Of a DNA stretch of 64,000 nucleotides, positions 56,028-64,000 are shown piece by piece. Location: the NCBI RefSeq assembly GCF_014199935.1, contig NZ_JACHOP010000010.1:62001-126000 (forward strand), given 5' to 3'. Source of the DNA: Methylorubrum rhodinum. Lineage in GTDB: Bacteria > Pseudomonadota > Alphaproteobacteria > Rhizobiales > Beijerinckiaceae. Positions within the stretch are counted from its first letter, which is position 1; each line of letters starts with the position of its first letter. Both the position numbers and the translations under genes were made by a program. The notes below the pieces were generated by a model, which ran no database searches, was not told the DNA's origin, and saw nothing but the letters and a program-made list of their open reading frames with translations.

Positions 56028-57158
56028 ATGACGGAACGCTTCGTCTGCCTCGTCTCGGACCGCCGCGAGCGGGCCGAGCGGCTGGCGCGCGGCATCGCCC
56101 TCGTCCTGCCGTGCCGGGTGATCGAGCCGGGCGCCGCCCTGCCCCCGGGGGCGCCCGCGGCCTTCGTCGTCGACATCGCCGCCGACCGGGCCGAGGCCGA
56201 GGGCAGCGCCTGGATCGAGCGGCTCGCGGCGCTGATCCGCGGATCGGCGATGCCCTGCCTCTATCTCGCCCGCGGCAACGGCACCCAGAACGCGGCGGCC
56301 CGGCGGCTGTTCGGCGATCCGGTCGTGGTCGATCCGCGCGGCTCGGTCGGCATCGTGCCGACGCTGCTGCGCCTCGTCAAGGAGGCGCAGGCCAAAGAGG
56401 CCAAGGCCGGTGCCCCGGAGGAATCCCGGAGCGACCCGCGGGCGCGGGTCGGCGCCGCCACCCGCGTCGTCACCCGGATGTTCGACGCCGCCGCGGCGGG
56501 CCGGCCTCCGAGCCCGACGGAGGCGGAGGAAGGCACCGCGATCGTGCTCGACACCGTGTCCGAGATCGGCATCCGCGCCTGGCTCGATCTCGTCTGGCGC
56601 CACGACATCCTCGTCTACCAGCATTCCCTGAGCGTGGCGGGCTTCGCCGCCGCCTTCGCGGCCGACCTCGGCTTCTCGCGGGCCGACCGGGAGCGGCTCG
56701 CCCGGGCCGCGCTGCTGCACGATGTCGGCAAGGCCCTGATCCCGCTCGACATCCTCAACAAGCCCGGACCCCTGACCCCGGACGAGATGGCGGTGATGCG
56801 CGGCCACGCCGATCTCGGGGCCGACCTGCTCACCCGGAATGCCGCGTTCGGGCCCGACATCCTCGACGTGGTGCGCCACCATCACGAGCGCCTCGACGGC
56901 TCGGGCTATCCCGCGGGCCTGAAAGCGGCGCGGATCGGCGACCTCGTGCGGCTGGTGGCGATCTGCGACGTGCATTCGGCGCTCACCGAGCGCCGGGTCT
57001 ACCGGGCGCCGATGACCCATGCCGAGGCCTTCGCGATCATGGAGGCCCAGGCCGGCCAACTCGACCCGGACCTACTGCGGGCCTATCGCCCCGTCGTCGC
57101 GCGCGCGGCGGCGGGTGAGCCGGGCCACGCCGTCGCCCCGGCCGCTGCCGGCCGCTGA
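56028..57158 (+). CDS. HD-GYP domain protein, probable cyclic-di-GMP phosphodiesterase
   Basis: 376 aa from the ATG at 56028, or 396 aa from 55968; neither has a clear ribosome site. The N-terminal 120 residues (ERFVCLVSDRRERAERLARG) look like a degenerate receiver-type domain with no phosphoacceptor. The HD-GYP domain (about 190-355) has HDILVYQHSLSVAGFAA, ALLHDVGKALIPLDILNKPG, RGHADLGADLL and HHHERLDGSGYPAGL, so the metal-binding HD and the GYP motif are intact. It should hydrolyse cyclic-di-GMP in the cytoplasm. Confidence 0.9.
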   Translation: MTERFVCLVSDRRERAERLARGIALVLPCRVIEPGAALPPGAPAAFVVDIAADRAEAEGSAWIERLAALIRGSAMPCLYLARGNGTQNAAARRLFGDPVVVDPRGSVGIVPTLLRLVKEAQAKEAKAGAPEESRSDPRARVGAATRVVTRMFDAAAAGRPPSPTEAEEGTAIVLDTVSEIGIRAWLDLVWRHDILVYQHSLSVAGFAAAFAADLGFSRADRERLARAALLHDVGKALIPLDILNKPGPLTPDEMAVMRGHADLGADLLTRNAAFGPDILDVVRHHHERLDGSGYPAGLKAARIGDLVRLVAICDVHSALTERRVYRAPMTHAEAFAIMEAQAGQLDPDLLRAYRPVVARAAAGEPGHAVAPAAAGR

Positions 57159-57308
57159 GCCGGGCCGATCCCTGTCGATCTCGCAAAGGTCCGGCGTCGC
57201 ACGAGCCGCCGAAGCGCGCCCTTGTGCGGATACGTTGCCTCGCGCCCTGCCTGAATACAGGCCGGGACCTTCCTGGACGAGGTTCCCGAAGCGGAACCCG
57301 AGATCGGA

Positions 57309-58322
57309 TCAGGCGGGCTCTCCCGCCCCGGCCCGCACGGCGACCCGCTCGGCCAATAGACACAGAATCTCGAACAGCAGGCCTGCGCCCGCGAGCGACG
57401 TGATGCCCGCCGCATCGAGCGGCGGCGCGACCTCGACGAGATCGGCGCCGACGAGGTCGAGACCGCGCAGGGCCCGCAGCAGGTGCAGGGCCTCCCGCGT
57501 GGTGAAGCCGCCGATCTCCGGCGTGCCGGTGCCGGGGGCGAAGGCGGGATCGAGGGCGTCGATGTCGAAGCTCAGATAGGCCGGCGCGTCGCCGACGACG
57601 GCGCGGGCTTCCGCGGCCACCTCCGGCAGGCCGCGGGCGCAGACCTCCTCCATCTCGACGATGCGGATGCCTTCCGCCTTGGCCCAGTCGCGCTCGTCGC
57701 CTGCGTCCATGCTGCCGCGGATGCCGATCTGCACGCAGCGCTTCGGGTCGAGCACGCCCGCCTCCACCGCCCGGCGGAACGGCGTGCCGTGGGTGAGGCG
57801 CGATCCGCCGTACTGGCTGTCGTCGGTGTCGCTGTGGGCGTCGATGTGGATCAGCCCGAGCGGCCGGGCCGCGCCCAGCGCCCGCAGCACGGGGTAGCTG
57901 ACGAAGTGGTCGCCCCCGACCGAGAGCGGCACGAGGCCGGCCTCGGCGAGTGGCCGGTAGAACGCCTCGATGCGCCGGTCGGTCTCGGCGGCGTCGACCG
58001 GATTGACCGGCACGTCGCCGAGATCGGCGCAGGCCGCGAGCGCGTAGGGCGCGATCCCCGTGGCGTGGTTGAGCGCCCGCGTGCCGGTGGAGGCCTCGCG
58101 CAGGGCCCGCGGCCCGAGCCGGGCGCCGGGCCGGTTGGTGGTGGTGCCGTCGAAGGGGATGCCGATCAGCCCGATCTCGACCGCGCCCGGCGCGTCCGCG
58201 GGCGCGAGCACCGGCAGCCGCATGAAGCTCGACAGGCCGGAGAAGCGCGGCGTGTCCATCCCGGATGCGGGTCGGAACCGTGCAAGCCGCTCCGCCCGCG
58301 CGTCGTCGCGATCCTGTGCCAT
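57309..58322 (-). CDS. Agmatinase / guanidinobutyrase-family ureohydrolase
   Basis: 337 aa from an ATG with AAGGAGG upstream, which excludes the much longer open frame. Manganese ligands are intact: SVGGDHFVSYPVLRAL, LIHIDAHSDTDD, and SFDIDALDPAFAPGTGTPEI. GIPFDGTTTNRPGARLGPRA near the N-terminus is typical of the agmatinase group. Produces urea from agmatine or a related guanidino compound; the substrate cannot be settled from sequence. Divergent from the TIGR04222-like gene. Confidence 0.9.
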   Translation of the reverse strand: MAQDRDDARAERLARFRPASGMDTPRFSGLSSFMRLPVLAPADAPGAVEIGLIGIPFDGTTTNRPGARLGPRALREASTGTRALNHATGIAPYALAACADLGDVPVNPVDAAETDRRIEAFYRPLAEAGLVPLSVGGDHFVSYPVLRALGAARPLGLIHIDAHSDTDDSQYGGSRLTHGTPFRRAVEAGVLDPKRCVQIGIRGSMDAGDERDWAKAEGIRIVEMEEVCARGLPEVAAEARAVVGDAPAYLSFDIDALDPAFAPGTGTPEIGGFTTREALHLLRALRGLDLVGADLVEVAPPLDAAGITSLAGAGLLFEILCLLAERVAVRAGAGEPA

Positions 58323-58430
58323 GGCGCCTCCTTCCGCACGCCCATCAAGCCGAACGGGGCGCCCGCCCGCAAGCGTGGCCGCCGCTTGTGGTAGAATGGG
58401 AGGAGAATCGGCAATCCCTCGGGGGCACCG

Positions 58431-59864
58431 ATGCAGGATATCGAGCGCGCGGCCTGGACTCCGGAGCAGTGGGCCCTGTGGGCCCGGATCGCGGCCCATC
58501 CGTTCGAGCGGGGCGACCACGCCCTCGACTTCACCGCCCGGCTCGCCCGCGACCGCGGCTGGGACCTCGCCTTCGCCCGGGGCGCGGTCGAGGAATATCG
58601 CCGCTTCGGCTTCCTGGCCGCGACCGCCGACACGCCGGTGACGCCGAGCGAGGAGGTCGACGAGGTCTGGCACCAGCACCTGACCTATTCCCGCGACTAC
58701 TGGGAGGTCTGGTGCGGGCAGGTGCTGCGGGCGCCGCTCCACCACGACCCGACCGCGGGCGGGCCCGTCGAGGCGGCGCGCTACCGGGCGCAGTATGCCG
58801 GCACGCTCGCCCGCTACGAGGCCGTCTTCGGCCCACCGGATCCGGTGTTCTGGCCGGGCTTCCGCGGGCGCTTCCGCGCGCGGCCGCGCTACCGCACGGT
58901 CGATGCCGACCGGGTGTTCGTGCTGCGGCGGCCCCGCTTCCTGCGCAGCGGCGTTCGGGTGGGGGTCGCCCTCGCCCTGTTGCCGGGCCTCGCCCTCGTC
59001 GCGGAGCCGGCCCGGGCCCTGCCGCTCAACCCGATCGACTGGCCGGGGCCGGAATTCCTCGCGCTCTACCTGTGCCTCGCGCTCGGCGGGCTCGTCCTCG
59101 CCTTCCTCCTGTGCGACCGCCTGCGCGACGCGGGAGACGGCGCGGCGGACGACGATCTCGACCTGCTGGAGGTCGCGTGGCTCGCGGGCGGGAAGGGGCG
59201 GGCCGCCGAAACGGTGGTGGCCGGCCTGATCGAGGCCGGCGAGGCCCGCCTCGCCCCGCGCCGGATGTTTTTCGACGGTTCGGAGATCACCGTCGAGCCC
59301 GGCACCGGCCCGCTGCCGGACTTCCTCGCGCCGTTCCGCGGCCTCGTCCACGGCAGCGTCTCTTACGGCACCCTGCAACGGGCGGTGCGGGAGCGGCTGC
59401 CGCCGCTGCGGGCCGGGCTGGAGCGGCGCGGGCTCGTGCCCGATTCCGCGCGCCGGGCCCGGATCCTGCGCACCGTGCCGATGGTGCTCGGCCCGGTGAT
59501 CCTGTTCGGGATCGCCAAGGCGCTGGTGGGCGCCGCCCGCGACCGGCCGGTCGGTTTCCTCCTCTTCCTGATCCTCGCCACGATCGTGCTCGGCGGCCTC
59601 GTGATCGCGGGGGTGCCGGACCGGACCGAGCGGGGCGACGCGGCGCTCGCCCGCTGCCGCGCCCGGTTCCGGCGGGCGGCCGAGGCGCCGCGCGCCGAGG
59701 AGGTGCTGTTCGCCTTCGCCGTCGGCGGCGCGGCGGCGCTCGCCGGCACCCATCTCGACGCCTACGGCCGCATGCTGCGCGCCCATGGCGGCGGCGGCGA
59801 TGCCGGCGGTGGCGGCGACGGCAGCGGCGGGGGAGGGTGCGGCGGTTGCGGCGGGGGCGACTGA
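58431..59864 (+). CDS. TIGR04222-like membrane protein with Gly/Cys-rich tail
   Basis: 477 aa. Residues 1-150 form a soluble helical domain with VDEVWHQHLTYSRDYW, resembling glycine-rich-domain (GRDP) proteins where a conserved WHxH motif occurs. About 175-195 and 208-232 are membrane helices, followed by a cytoplasmic part with LDLLEVAWLAGGKGRAAETV, a TIGR04222 signature. Two more helices lie at about 345-390. The protein ends in a tail of Gly runs and two Cys (GGGGCGGCGGGD), which is diagnostic of the TIGR04222 family. Function unknown. Confidence 0.82.
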   Translation: MQDIERAAWTPEQWALWARIAAHPFERGDHALDFTARLARDRGWDLAFARGAVEEYRRFGFLAATADTPVTPSEEVDEVWHQHLTYSRDYWEVWCGQVLRAPLHHDPTAGGPVEAARYRAQYAGTLARYEAVFGPPDPVFWPGFRGRFRARPRYRTVDADRVFVLRRPRFLRSGVRVGVALALLPGLALVAEPARALPLNPIDWPGPEFLALYLCLALGGLVLAFLLCDRLRDAGDGAADDDLDLLEVAWLAGGKGRAAETVVAGLIEAGEARLAPRRMFFDGSEITVEPGTGPLPDFLAPFRGLVHGSVSYGTLQRAVRERLPPLRAGLERRGLVPDSARRARILRTVPMVLGPVILFGIAKALVGAARDRPVGFLLFLILATIVLGGLVIAGVPDRTERGDAALARCRARFRRAAEAPRAEEVLFAFAVGGAAALAGTHLDAYGRMLRAHGGGGDAGGGGDGSGGGGCGGCGGGD

Positions 59865-59927
59865 TCGCCGGCCCTGCCCGACCGGTCGGCCGCTCCGCTT
59901 GCGGGGGGCTCTCCTCGCCCGAGCCGT

Positions 59928-61889
59928 TCACGCGCTCAGGCGCTGCGCCCGTCCGCCGTCGGGACCGGTGCCGGTCTCCCCCAGGCGCTCGAGCAGGGAC
60001 GTCATCCGCATGGGTCTGCCGATCAGGTAGCCCTGGACGTAGCGGCAGCCGAGACGCCGCAGGATCGCGAGCTGATCGGCGGTCTCGACGCCCTCGACGA
60101 TGCAGGAGAGATCGAGGTTCCTGCAGAGTTCGAGGATGGTGGCGACGATGCGCTCGCCCTGCCGCGACGAGAGGTCGGCCATGAAGCTGCGGTCGATCTT
60201 GACCTTGTCCAGCGGCAGGCGGTGGACGTAGCTGAGGCTCGAATAGCCGCTCCCGAAATCGTCGAGCGCGATCCGGATGCCGAGCGCCTGGAGCAGCGTG
60301 ATGGCTTCCCGGGCGCGCTCGAAATCCCGCATCAGGGCGGTCTCGGTCAGTTCCAGCGTGAGGCGGCGGGGATCGAACCCGCTCTCGCGCACGATGCCCA
60401 GGATCGCCACGACCGTCTCGGACGAGGTGAGGTCGTGCGACGAGAGGTTGAACGACAGGCCGATCTCCGGCGGCAGGCGGGCGGCGTCGGCGAGCGCCTT
60501 GCGCAGCAGCAGCGTCGTCAGCCGGTGGATCGCGCCGCAGCGCTCGGCCGCCGCGACGAAGCGGTCGGGCGCGATCCGGCCGAGGGTGAAGTGCGTCCAG
60601 CGCGCCAGCCCCTCGACCATGACGACGCGGTTCGTCCCCGCATCCAGGATCGGCTGGTAATGCACCTCGATCTCGTGGACCAGATAGGGGCCGTGCAGGG
60701 CGGCCTCGATGGCGCGCTCGGTGCGGATGGCGCTCTCGTGCTCCTGCGAGAACAGGGTGGTCCGGCCGCGCTGGTTCAGCTTGGAATGATAGAGGGCGTA
60801 ATCGGCCCGGTCGAACAGCTCGGCCGCCCGGCGGCCGGCGTCGGGATACAGGGCGAGACCCGCCGAGCAGCCCGTCACGACCGGTGTCTCCCCGAGCCAG
60901 ATCGGCGCCCGGAGGGCCTCGCAGATCCGGGTGCTGAACGCCGTCACCTCGGCGCCGTCGGCCGGCCGGCGGATCAGCGCGCCGAACTCGTCGCCGCCGA
61001 GCCGCGCCACCGCCACCTCGGCCCCGGCGAAGGCGGCGAGCCGCTGTCCGGTCTCCCGCAGCACGTGGTCGCCGGCATTGTGGCCGTAGCTGTCGTTGAT
61101 GGGCTTGAAGCGGTCGAGATCGAAGATCGCGAGCGCGAACGGGGCCCGGCCGTCGGCCGAGGCCAGTGCTTCCAGCTGCTGGAAGAAGGCGCGCCGGTTG
61201 GGCAGCCCGGTCAGGCTGTCGGTCAGCGCCTGACGCGCATTCTCCTCGGCGAGCCGCTGCGCCTCGAACTGCGATTGCGTGAGCTCGATGAAGGCCCGGT
61301 AGTTGTTGGCGAGGATGCGCACCATCACGACCGTCACGAAGGTCGTGTTGAGGCCGATCGCGACGAACACGCCGTTGCCGCTCGTCAGGCAGTGGATCAG
61401 GAACGCGCCCGTGACGACGAGCGTCACGCCGAAGGCGGCGACCGGCAGGTGGGTCAGGCAGAAGATGCAGCCGATGACCGTGATGGCGATGAAGATCGCC
61501 GCGTGGCCCTGCTCGTAGGGGCCGCCATGGGCGCCGAGCGCGATCGACCAGGCGACGAAGCCGACCGACAGGGCGATGGCGAGCACGGTCGTCAGGCGAA
61601 GCCGCCGCCGGGCCTGCGCCTCGGTCAGGGTCTCGGGCTTGAGCCGCCACCAGTGCAGCGCCCGGGCCGCGCAGAGCGCCACGAACACGGCCGGGCAGGC
61701 GAGGGTCAGCCAAGGGGGGGTGAGGCCGAGATGGGTGAAGGCGAGCGCGCAGGCGTTGACCGAGAGCAGGGCGTAGAGCGAGACGATCTGCGTTCTCAGC
61801 TCGATCATCTGCCGGACGGCGATCCGGCCCTCGGCGCGGGCGAACGGCGGCTCGGCCAGGCGCGTGCGGATCCGTCCCAAGGAAAACAT
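59928..61889 (-). CDS. GGDEF-EAL membrane protein, dual cyclic-di-GMP enzyme
   Basis: 653 aa from the ATG at 61889. About six membrane helices in residues 30-205. GGDEF domain (about 235-390) has the intact ARLGGDEFGA active site. EAL domain (about 405-640) has EGL in place of EAL (VMVEGLARW), keeps the catalytic Glu, and has ELTETALMRD, IALDDFGSGYSSLSYV, VKIDRSFM and VEGVETADQL. Both activities are therefore plausible. With the HD-GYP gene 3 kb away this forms a local cyclic-di-GMP cluster. Confidence 0.93.
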   Translation of the reverse strand: MFSLGRIRTRLAEPPFARAEGRIAVRQMIELRTQIVSLYALLSVNACALAFTHLGLTPPWLTLACPAVFVALCAARALHWWRLKPETLTEAQARRRLRLTTVLAIALSVGFVAWSIALGAHGGPYEQGHAAIFIAITVIGCIFCLTHLPVAAFGVTLVVTGAFLIHCLTSGNGVFVAIGLNTTFVTVVMVRILANNYRAFIELTQSQFEAQRLAEENARQALTDSLTGLPNRRAFFQQLEALASADGRAPFALAIFDLDRFKPINDSYGHNAGDHVLRETGQRLAAFAGAEVAVARLGGDEFGALIRRPADGAEVTAFSTRICEALRAPIWLGETPVVTGCSAGLALYPDAGRRAAELFDRADYALYHSKLNQRGRTTLFSQEHESAIRTERAIEAALHGPYLVHEIEVHYQPILDAGTNRVVMVEGLARWTHFTLGRIAPDRFVAAAERCGAIHRLTTLLLRKALADAARLPPEIGLSFNLSSHDLTSSETVVAILGIVRESGFDPRRLTLELTETALMRDFERAREAITLLQALGIRIALDDFGSGYSSLSYVHRLPLDKVKIDRSFMADLSSRQGERIVATILELCRNLDLSCIVEGVETADQLAILRRLGCRYVQGYLIGRPMRMTSLLERLGETGTGPDGGRAQRLSA

Positions 61890-62121
61890 GGTTCTGTGGT
61901 CTCGACCGTTCTCCGGATCGTGAGCGGATCGCCTTAACAATCGATGACGTGGCGAAAACTCTCCGCTCGATCGGGAGGCCGGATCGGATTCTTGGAAAGA
62001 TCTCCGGCCGCACGATTCACATTTGTGGAGATTGCAGCCGACACCTGCCCGTCCCCGCGTCCGGCGGACGCTCGCCGTCGCGTGGGCGATCGGCGACGGA
62101 TACGGCCATCGCCGGTCGGCC

Positions 62122-63420
62122 TCAACCGTTTCGGGCCGCCAGCAACGCGGCGAAGCGGGCCACCAGCCGTCGCCCGACCTCCTCCTTGCCGAGCTTCGGC
62201 CAGGTCTCGACGCCGCCGTCGCGGGCGACGAGGTGGACGGTGTTGTCGAGGCCGCCCATCACGCCGCCCTCCGCCGAGACGTCGTTGGCGACGATCAGGT
62301 CGCAGCCCTTCCGCGCGATCTTTTTGCGCGCGTTGTCGAGCACCGCATCGGTCTCGGCGGCGAAGCCCACGACCAGCGGCGGGCGCCCTTCCGTGCGGGC
62401 GGAGATCGTGGCGAGGATGTCGGGGTTCTCGACCAGCGTCAGCGGGGCCGGCATGTGGCCGTCCTTCTTGATCTTGGCGTCCCGCATCTCCGCCGGGCGC
62501 CAGTCGCCGACCGCGGCGGCGAAGATCGCGAGGTCGGCCGGCAGCGCCGCCTCGACCGCGGCCAGCATCGCGCGGGCGCTCTCGACCCGCACCACCGTGA
62601 CCCCCGCCGGATCGGGGATCGCCACCGGCCCCGAGACCAGGGTGACGCGCGCGCCGGCTTCCGCGGCGGCGGCGGCGACCGCGTGGCCCTGGCGGCCCGA
62701 CGAGCGGTTGGCGAGGTAGCGCACCGGATCGATCGCCTCGTGGGTCGGCCCCGAGGTGACCAGCACGTGCCGCCCGGCCATCGGCTTTTGGGGGACTTCG
62801 CGGCCGGCCAGGAACCCGAAGCCGGCGCCTTCCGAGCGGTGCGCCAGCATCGCTTCCAGCGCGTCGGCGATCTCGTGCGGCTCGGCCAGCCGCCCGGGGC
62901 CGAACTCGGCCTCGGCCATCGCGCCCTCGTTGGGGCCCACCACCGCGACGCCGTCGCCCTTCAGGGTCGCGAGGTTGCGTTGCGTGGCCGGATGCAGCCA
63001 CATCCGCACGTTCATGGCCGGGGCGATCAGGATCGGCAGGGTGGTGGCGAGCAACACCGTCGCGGCCAGATCCGGCGCGTGGCCGGTCGCCATCCGGGCC
63101 ATCATGTTGGCGGTGGCCGGCGCCACCACGATCGCGTCGGCGTCGCGGGCGAGCCGGATATGGCCGATATCGGCCTCGGTCTCCCGGTCGAACAGGTCGG
63201 TATGGGTCCGTTCGCCCGCGAGCGCGGACGCCGCCAACGGCGTGATGAATTCCTGCGCCGACTCGGTCAGCAGCGGGCGCACCGCCGCGCCCCGGTCGCG
63301 CAGGCGCCGGATCAGGTCGAGCGCCTTGTAGGCGGCGATGCCGCCGCCGACGATCAGCAGGACGCGGCGGCCGGCGAGCGGGCCGGCGGGGGGACCGGAC
63401 TTGGAGGGCGAGTGGGACAT
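62122..63420 (-). CDS. coaBC: Bifunctional phosphopantothenoylcysteine decarboxylase/synthase
   Basis: 432 aa from the ATG at 63420. Two steps of coenzyme A synthesis. CoaC half (about 20-190): GGGIAAYKALDLIRRLRDRG, the catalytic His in ADIGHIRLARDAD, APAMNVRMWLHPATQRN. CoaB half (about 205-430): HVLVTSGPTHEAIDPVRYLA, NRSSGRQGHAVA, and AVGDWRPAEM. All motifs and the fusion order are standard. Confidence 0.95.
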   Translation of the reverse strand: MSHSPSKSGPPAGPLAGRRVLLIVGGGIAAYKALDLIRRLRDRGAAVRPLLTESAQEFITPLAASALAGERTHTDLFDRETEADIGHIRLARDADAIVVAPATANMMARMATGHAPDLAATVLLATTLPILIAPAMNVRMWLHPATQRNLATLKGDGVAVVGPNEGAMAEAEFGPGRLAEPHEIADALEAMLAHRSEGAGFGFLAGREVPQKPMAGRHVLVTSGPTHEAIDPVRYLANRSSGRQGHAVAAAAAEAGARVTLVSGPVAIPDPAGVTVVRVESARAMLAAVEAALPADLAIFAAAVGDWRPAEMRDAKIKKDGHMPAPLTLVENPDILATISARTEGRPPLVVGFAAETDAVLDNARKKIARKGCDLIVANDVSAEGGVMGGLDNTVHLVARDGGVETWPKLGKEEVGRRLVARFAALLAARNG

Positions 63421-63566
63421 GGGCGCAGAACGAAATTCTTTCGGGCGGCGCGTCAAGGGGCGCGGTGTGCCGGGCTTCTCCCGCGATCTTGCCGCCCGTC
63501 ACATTTCGATCTTGATCCGGGTCCCCCGCCGCTCCACCATCCGGAACGTCAGCGAGGGTCGTCACC

Positions 63567-63749
63567 ATGAAGTCCGCCGAGCGTGCCGCGCTCAAGTCGG
63601 CCATCAAACGCTACACCCGCGCGAAAAAGGCGTCGAAAGCCATCGCGTTGGCGTCCCTGATCAAGGAAGGGACGCATACCCCCGACGGGAAGATCACGAC
63701 CGATTACGGCGGCAAGGCGAGCAAGAAGAGGGTCTCCAACGGAGGATGA
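63567..63749 (+). CDS. Small basic protein, candidate partner/antitoxin of the downstream ART-like protein
   Basis: 60 aa from an ATG with GAGGG upstream. Mostly a Lys/Ala-rich helix (AERAALKSAIKRYTRAKKAS) followed by EGTHTPDGKITTDYGGKASK. The stop overlaps the next start in ATGA, so the two are translationally coupled. Small helical genes of this kind are often antitoxins when they precede a toxin-like gene. That role is inferred. Confidence 0.7.
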   Translation: MKSAERAALKSAIKRYTRAKKASKAIALASLIKEGTHTPDGKITTDYGGKASKKRVSNGG

Positions 63750-64000
63750 CCCGAAGCGCGTCCTCCCTCGTGCTCGGCTATCACGGTTGCAGCGAAAGAC
63801 TGGGGCGAAAGGCGCTGTCGGACGGCCTGCCCCTGGAGCCGTCGGACAAGGATTACGACTGGCTGGGGCCCGGGATCTATTTCTGGGAAAACGACCCGGT
63901 TCGTGCGCGGGAATGGGCGGAGAGCAAGGCGGCACGCGGCGCTTACGACGATCCGTTCGTCATCGGCGCCCTGATCGACCTGAGCAATTGCCTCGACTTG
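63746..64000 (+). CDS. ADP-ribosyltransferase-like (DUF3990-like) protein, partial at the right edge
   Basis: First 85 aa, cut by the window end. It reads LVLGYHGCSERLGRKALSDG then DYDWLGPGIYFWENDP and RAREWA, ending VIGALIDLSNCLDL. The His of YHG and the Tyr of GIYFWE, with a following helix RAREWA, resemble the first two signature positions of H-Y-E-type ADP-ribosyltransferases and DUF3990 proteins; the third (usually Glu/Gln) would lie beyond the edge. Starts in the ATGA overlap with the 60-aa gene. Toxin function is inferred from family and layout. Confidence 0.65.
   Translation, partial: MTRSASSLVLGYHGCSERLGRKALSDGLPLEPSDKDYDWLGPGIYFWENDPVRAREWAESKAARGAYDDPFVIGALIDLSNCLDL

Noticed and set aside
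58323..59786. N-terminal extension of the agmatinase-family gene
   Set aside because: The open frame runs on by chance; AAGGAGG precedes the ATG at 58322, and the extension lies opposite the TIGR04222-like gene.

Overview
The window looks like the chromosome of a pink-pigmented methylotroph of the Methylobacterium/Methylorubrum group (Hyphomicrobiales). This is an inference. It rests on the high GC content and codon bias, a malyl-CoA lyase-type gene, an HWE histidine kinase with its own receiver protein, RTX and Hint proteins typical of that lineage, and alphaproteobacterial-style TrmFO, UvrA and RimO. Most genes are ordinary chromosomal housekeeping or signalling genes. No transposase, integrase, CRISPR array, tRNA or rRNA was recognised.

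Layout. 0-10 kb: a giant type I-secreted RTX protein (minus), trmFO, a Hint-domain protein, an HtrA-like protein that has lost all three catalytic residues, and a divergent ECF sigma/anti-sigma pair. 11-21 kb: an outer-membrane channel-like protein, uvrA, a cupin, a nitrate-sensing-type chemoreceptor and a second RTX protein with an AT-rich front half. 21-27 kb: an RND efflux adaptor and pump transcribed divergently. 26-32 kb: a signalling run (Crp-family regulator, 33-aa ORF, HWE kinase, receiver, acetyltransferase) and a GH25 lysozyme. 32-41 kb: DUF488, a UbiH-type hydroxylase, a quinone reductase, nicotinamidase, the folate operon pabB-pabA-pabC, and a DinJ/YafQ toxin-antitoxin pair with an obvious operator. 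41-47 kb: rimO with two small genes, hspQ, a malyl-CoA lyase homologue and a secreted patatin.

47-51 kb holds the most unusual stretch: a plasmid-type RepA gene preceded by seven 17-bp iterons spaced on helical turns, with a DnaA-box match, next to mazG. This is an iteron replicon, or its remnant, among core genes. 51-64 kb: a second, co-directional RND operon, HD-GYP and GGDEF-EAL proteins (both touch cyclic-di-GMP), an agmatinase-family enzyme, a TIGR04222-like membrane protein, coaBC, and at the right edge a small gene coupled to the front of an ADP-ribosyltransferase-like gene, a candidate toxin-antitoxin pair.

Intergenic DNA is rich in short palindromic elements. At least four sequence families are visible, two of them present in more than one copy, mostly just downstream of genes. 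Starts below were chosen by ribosome-binding site and family length where possible; many GC-rich overlapping frames were discarded as shadows.
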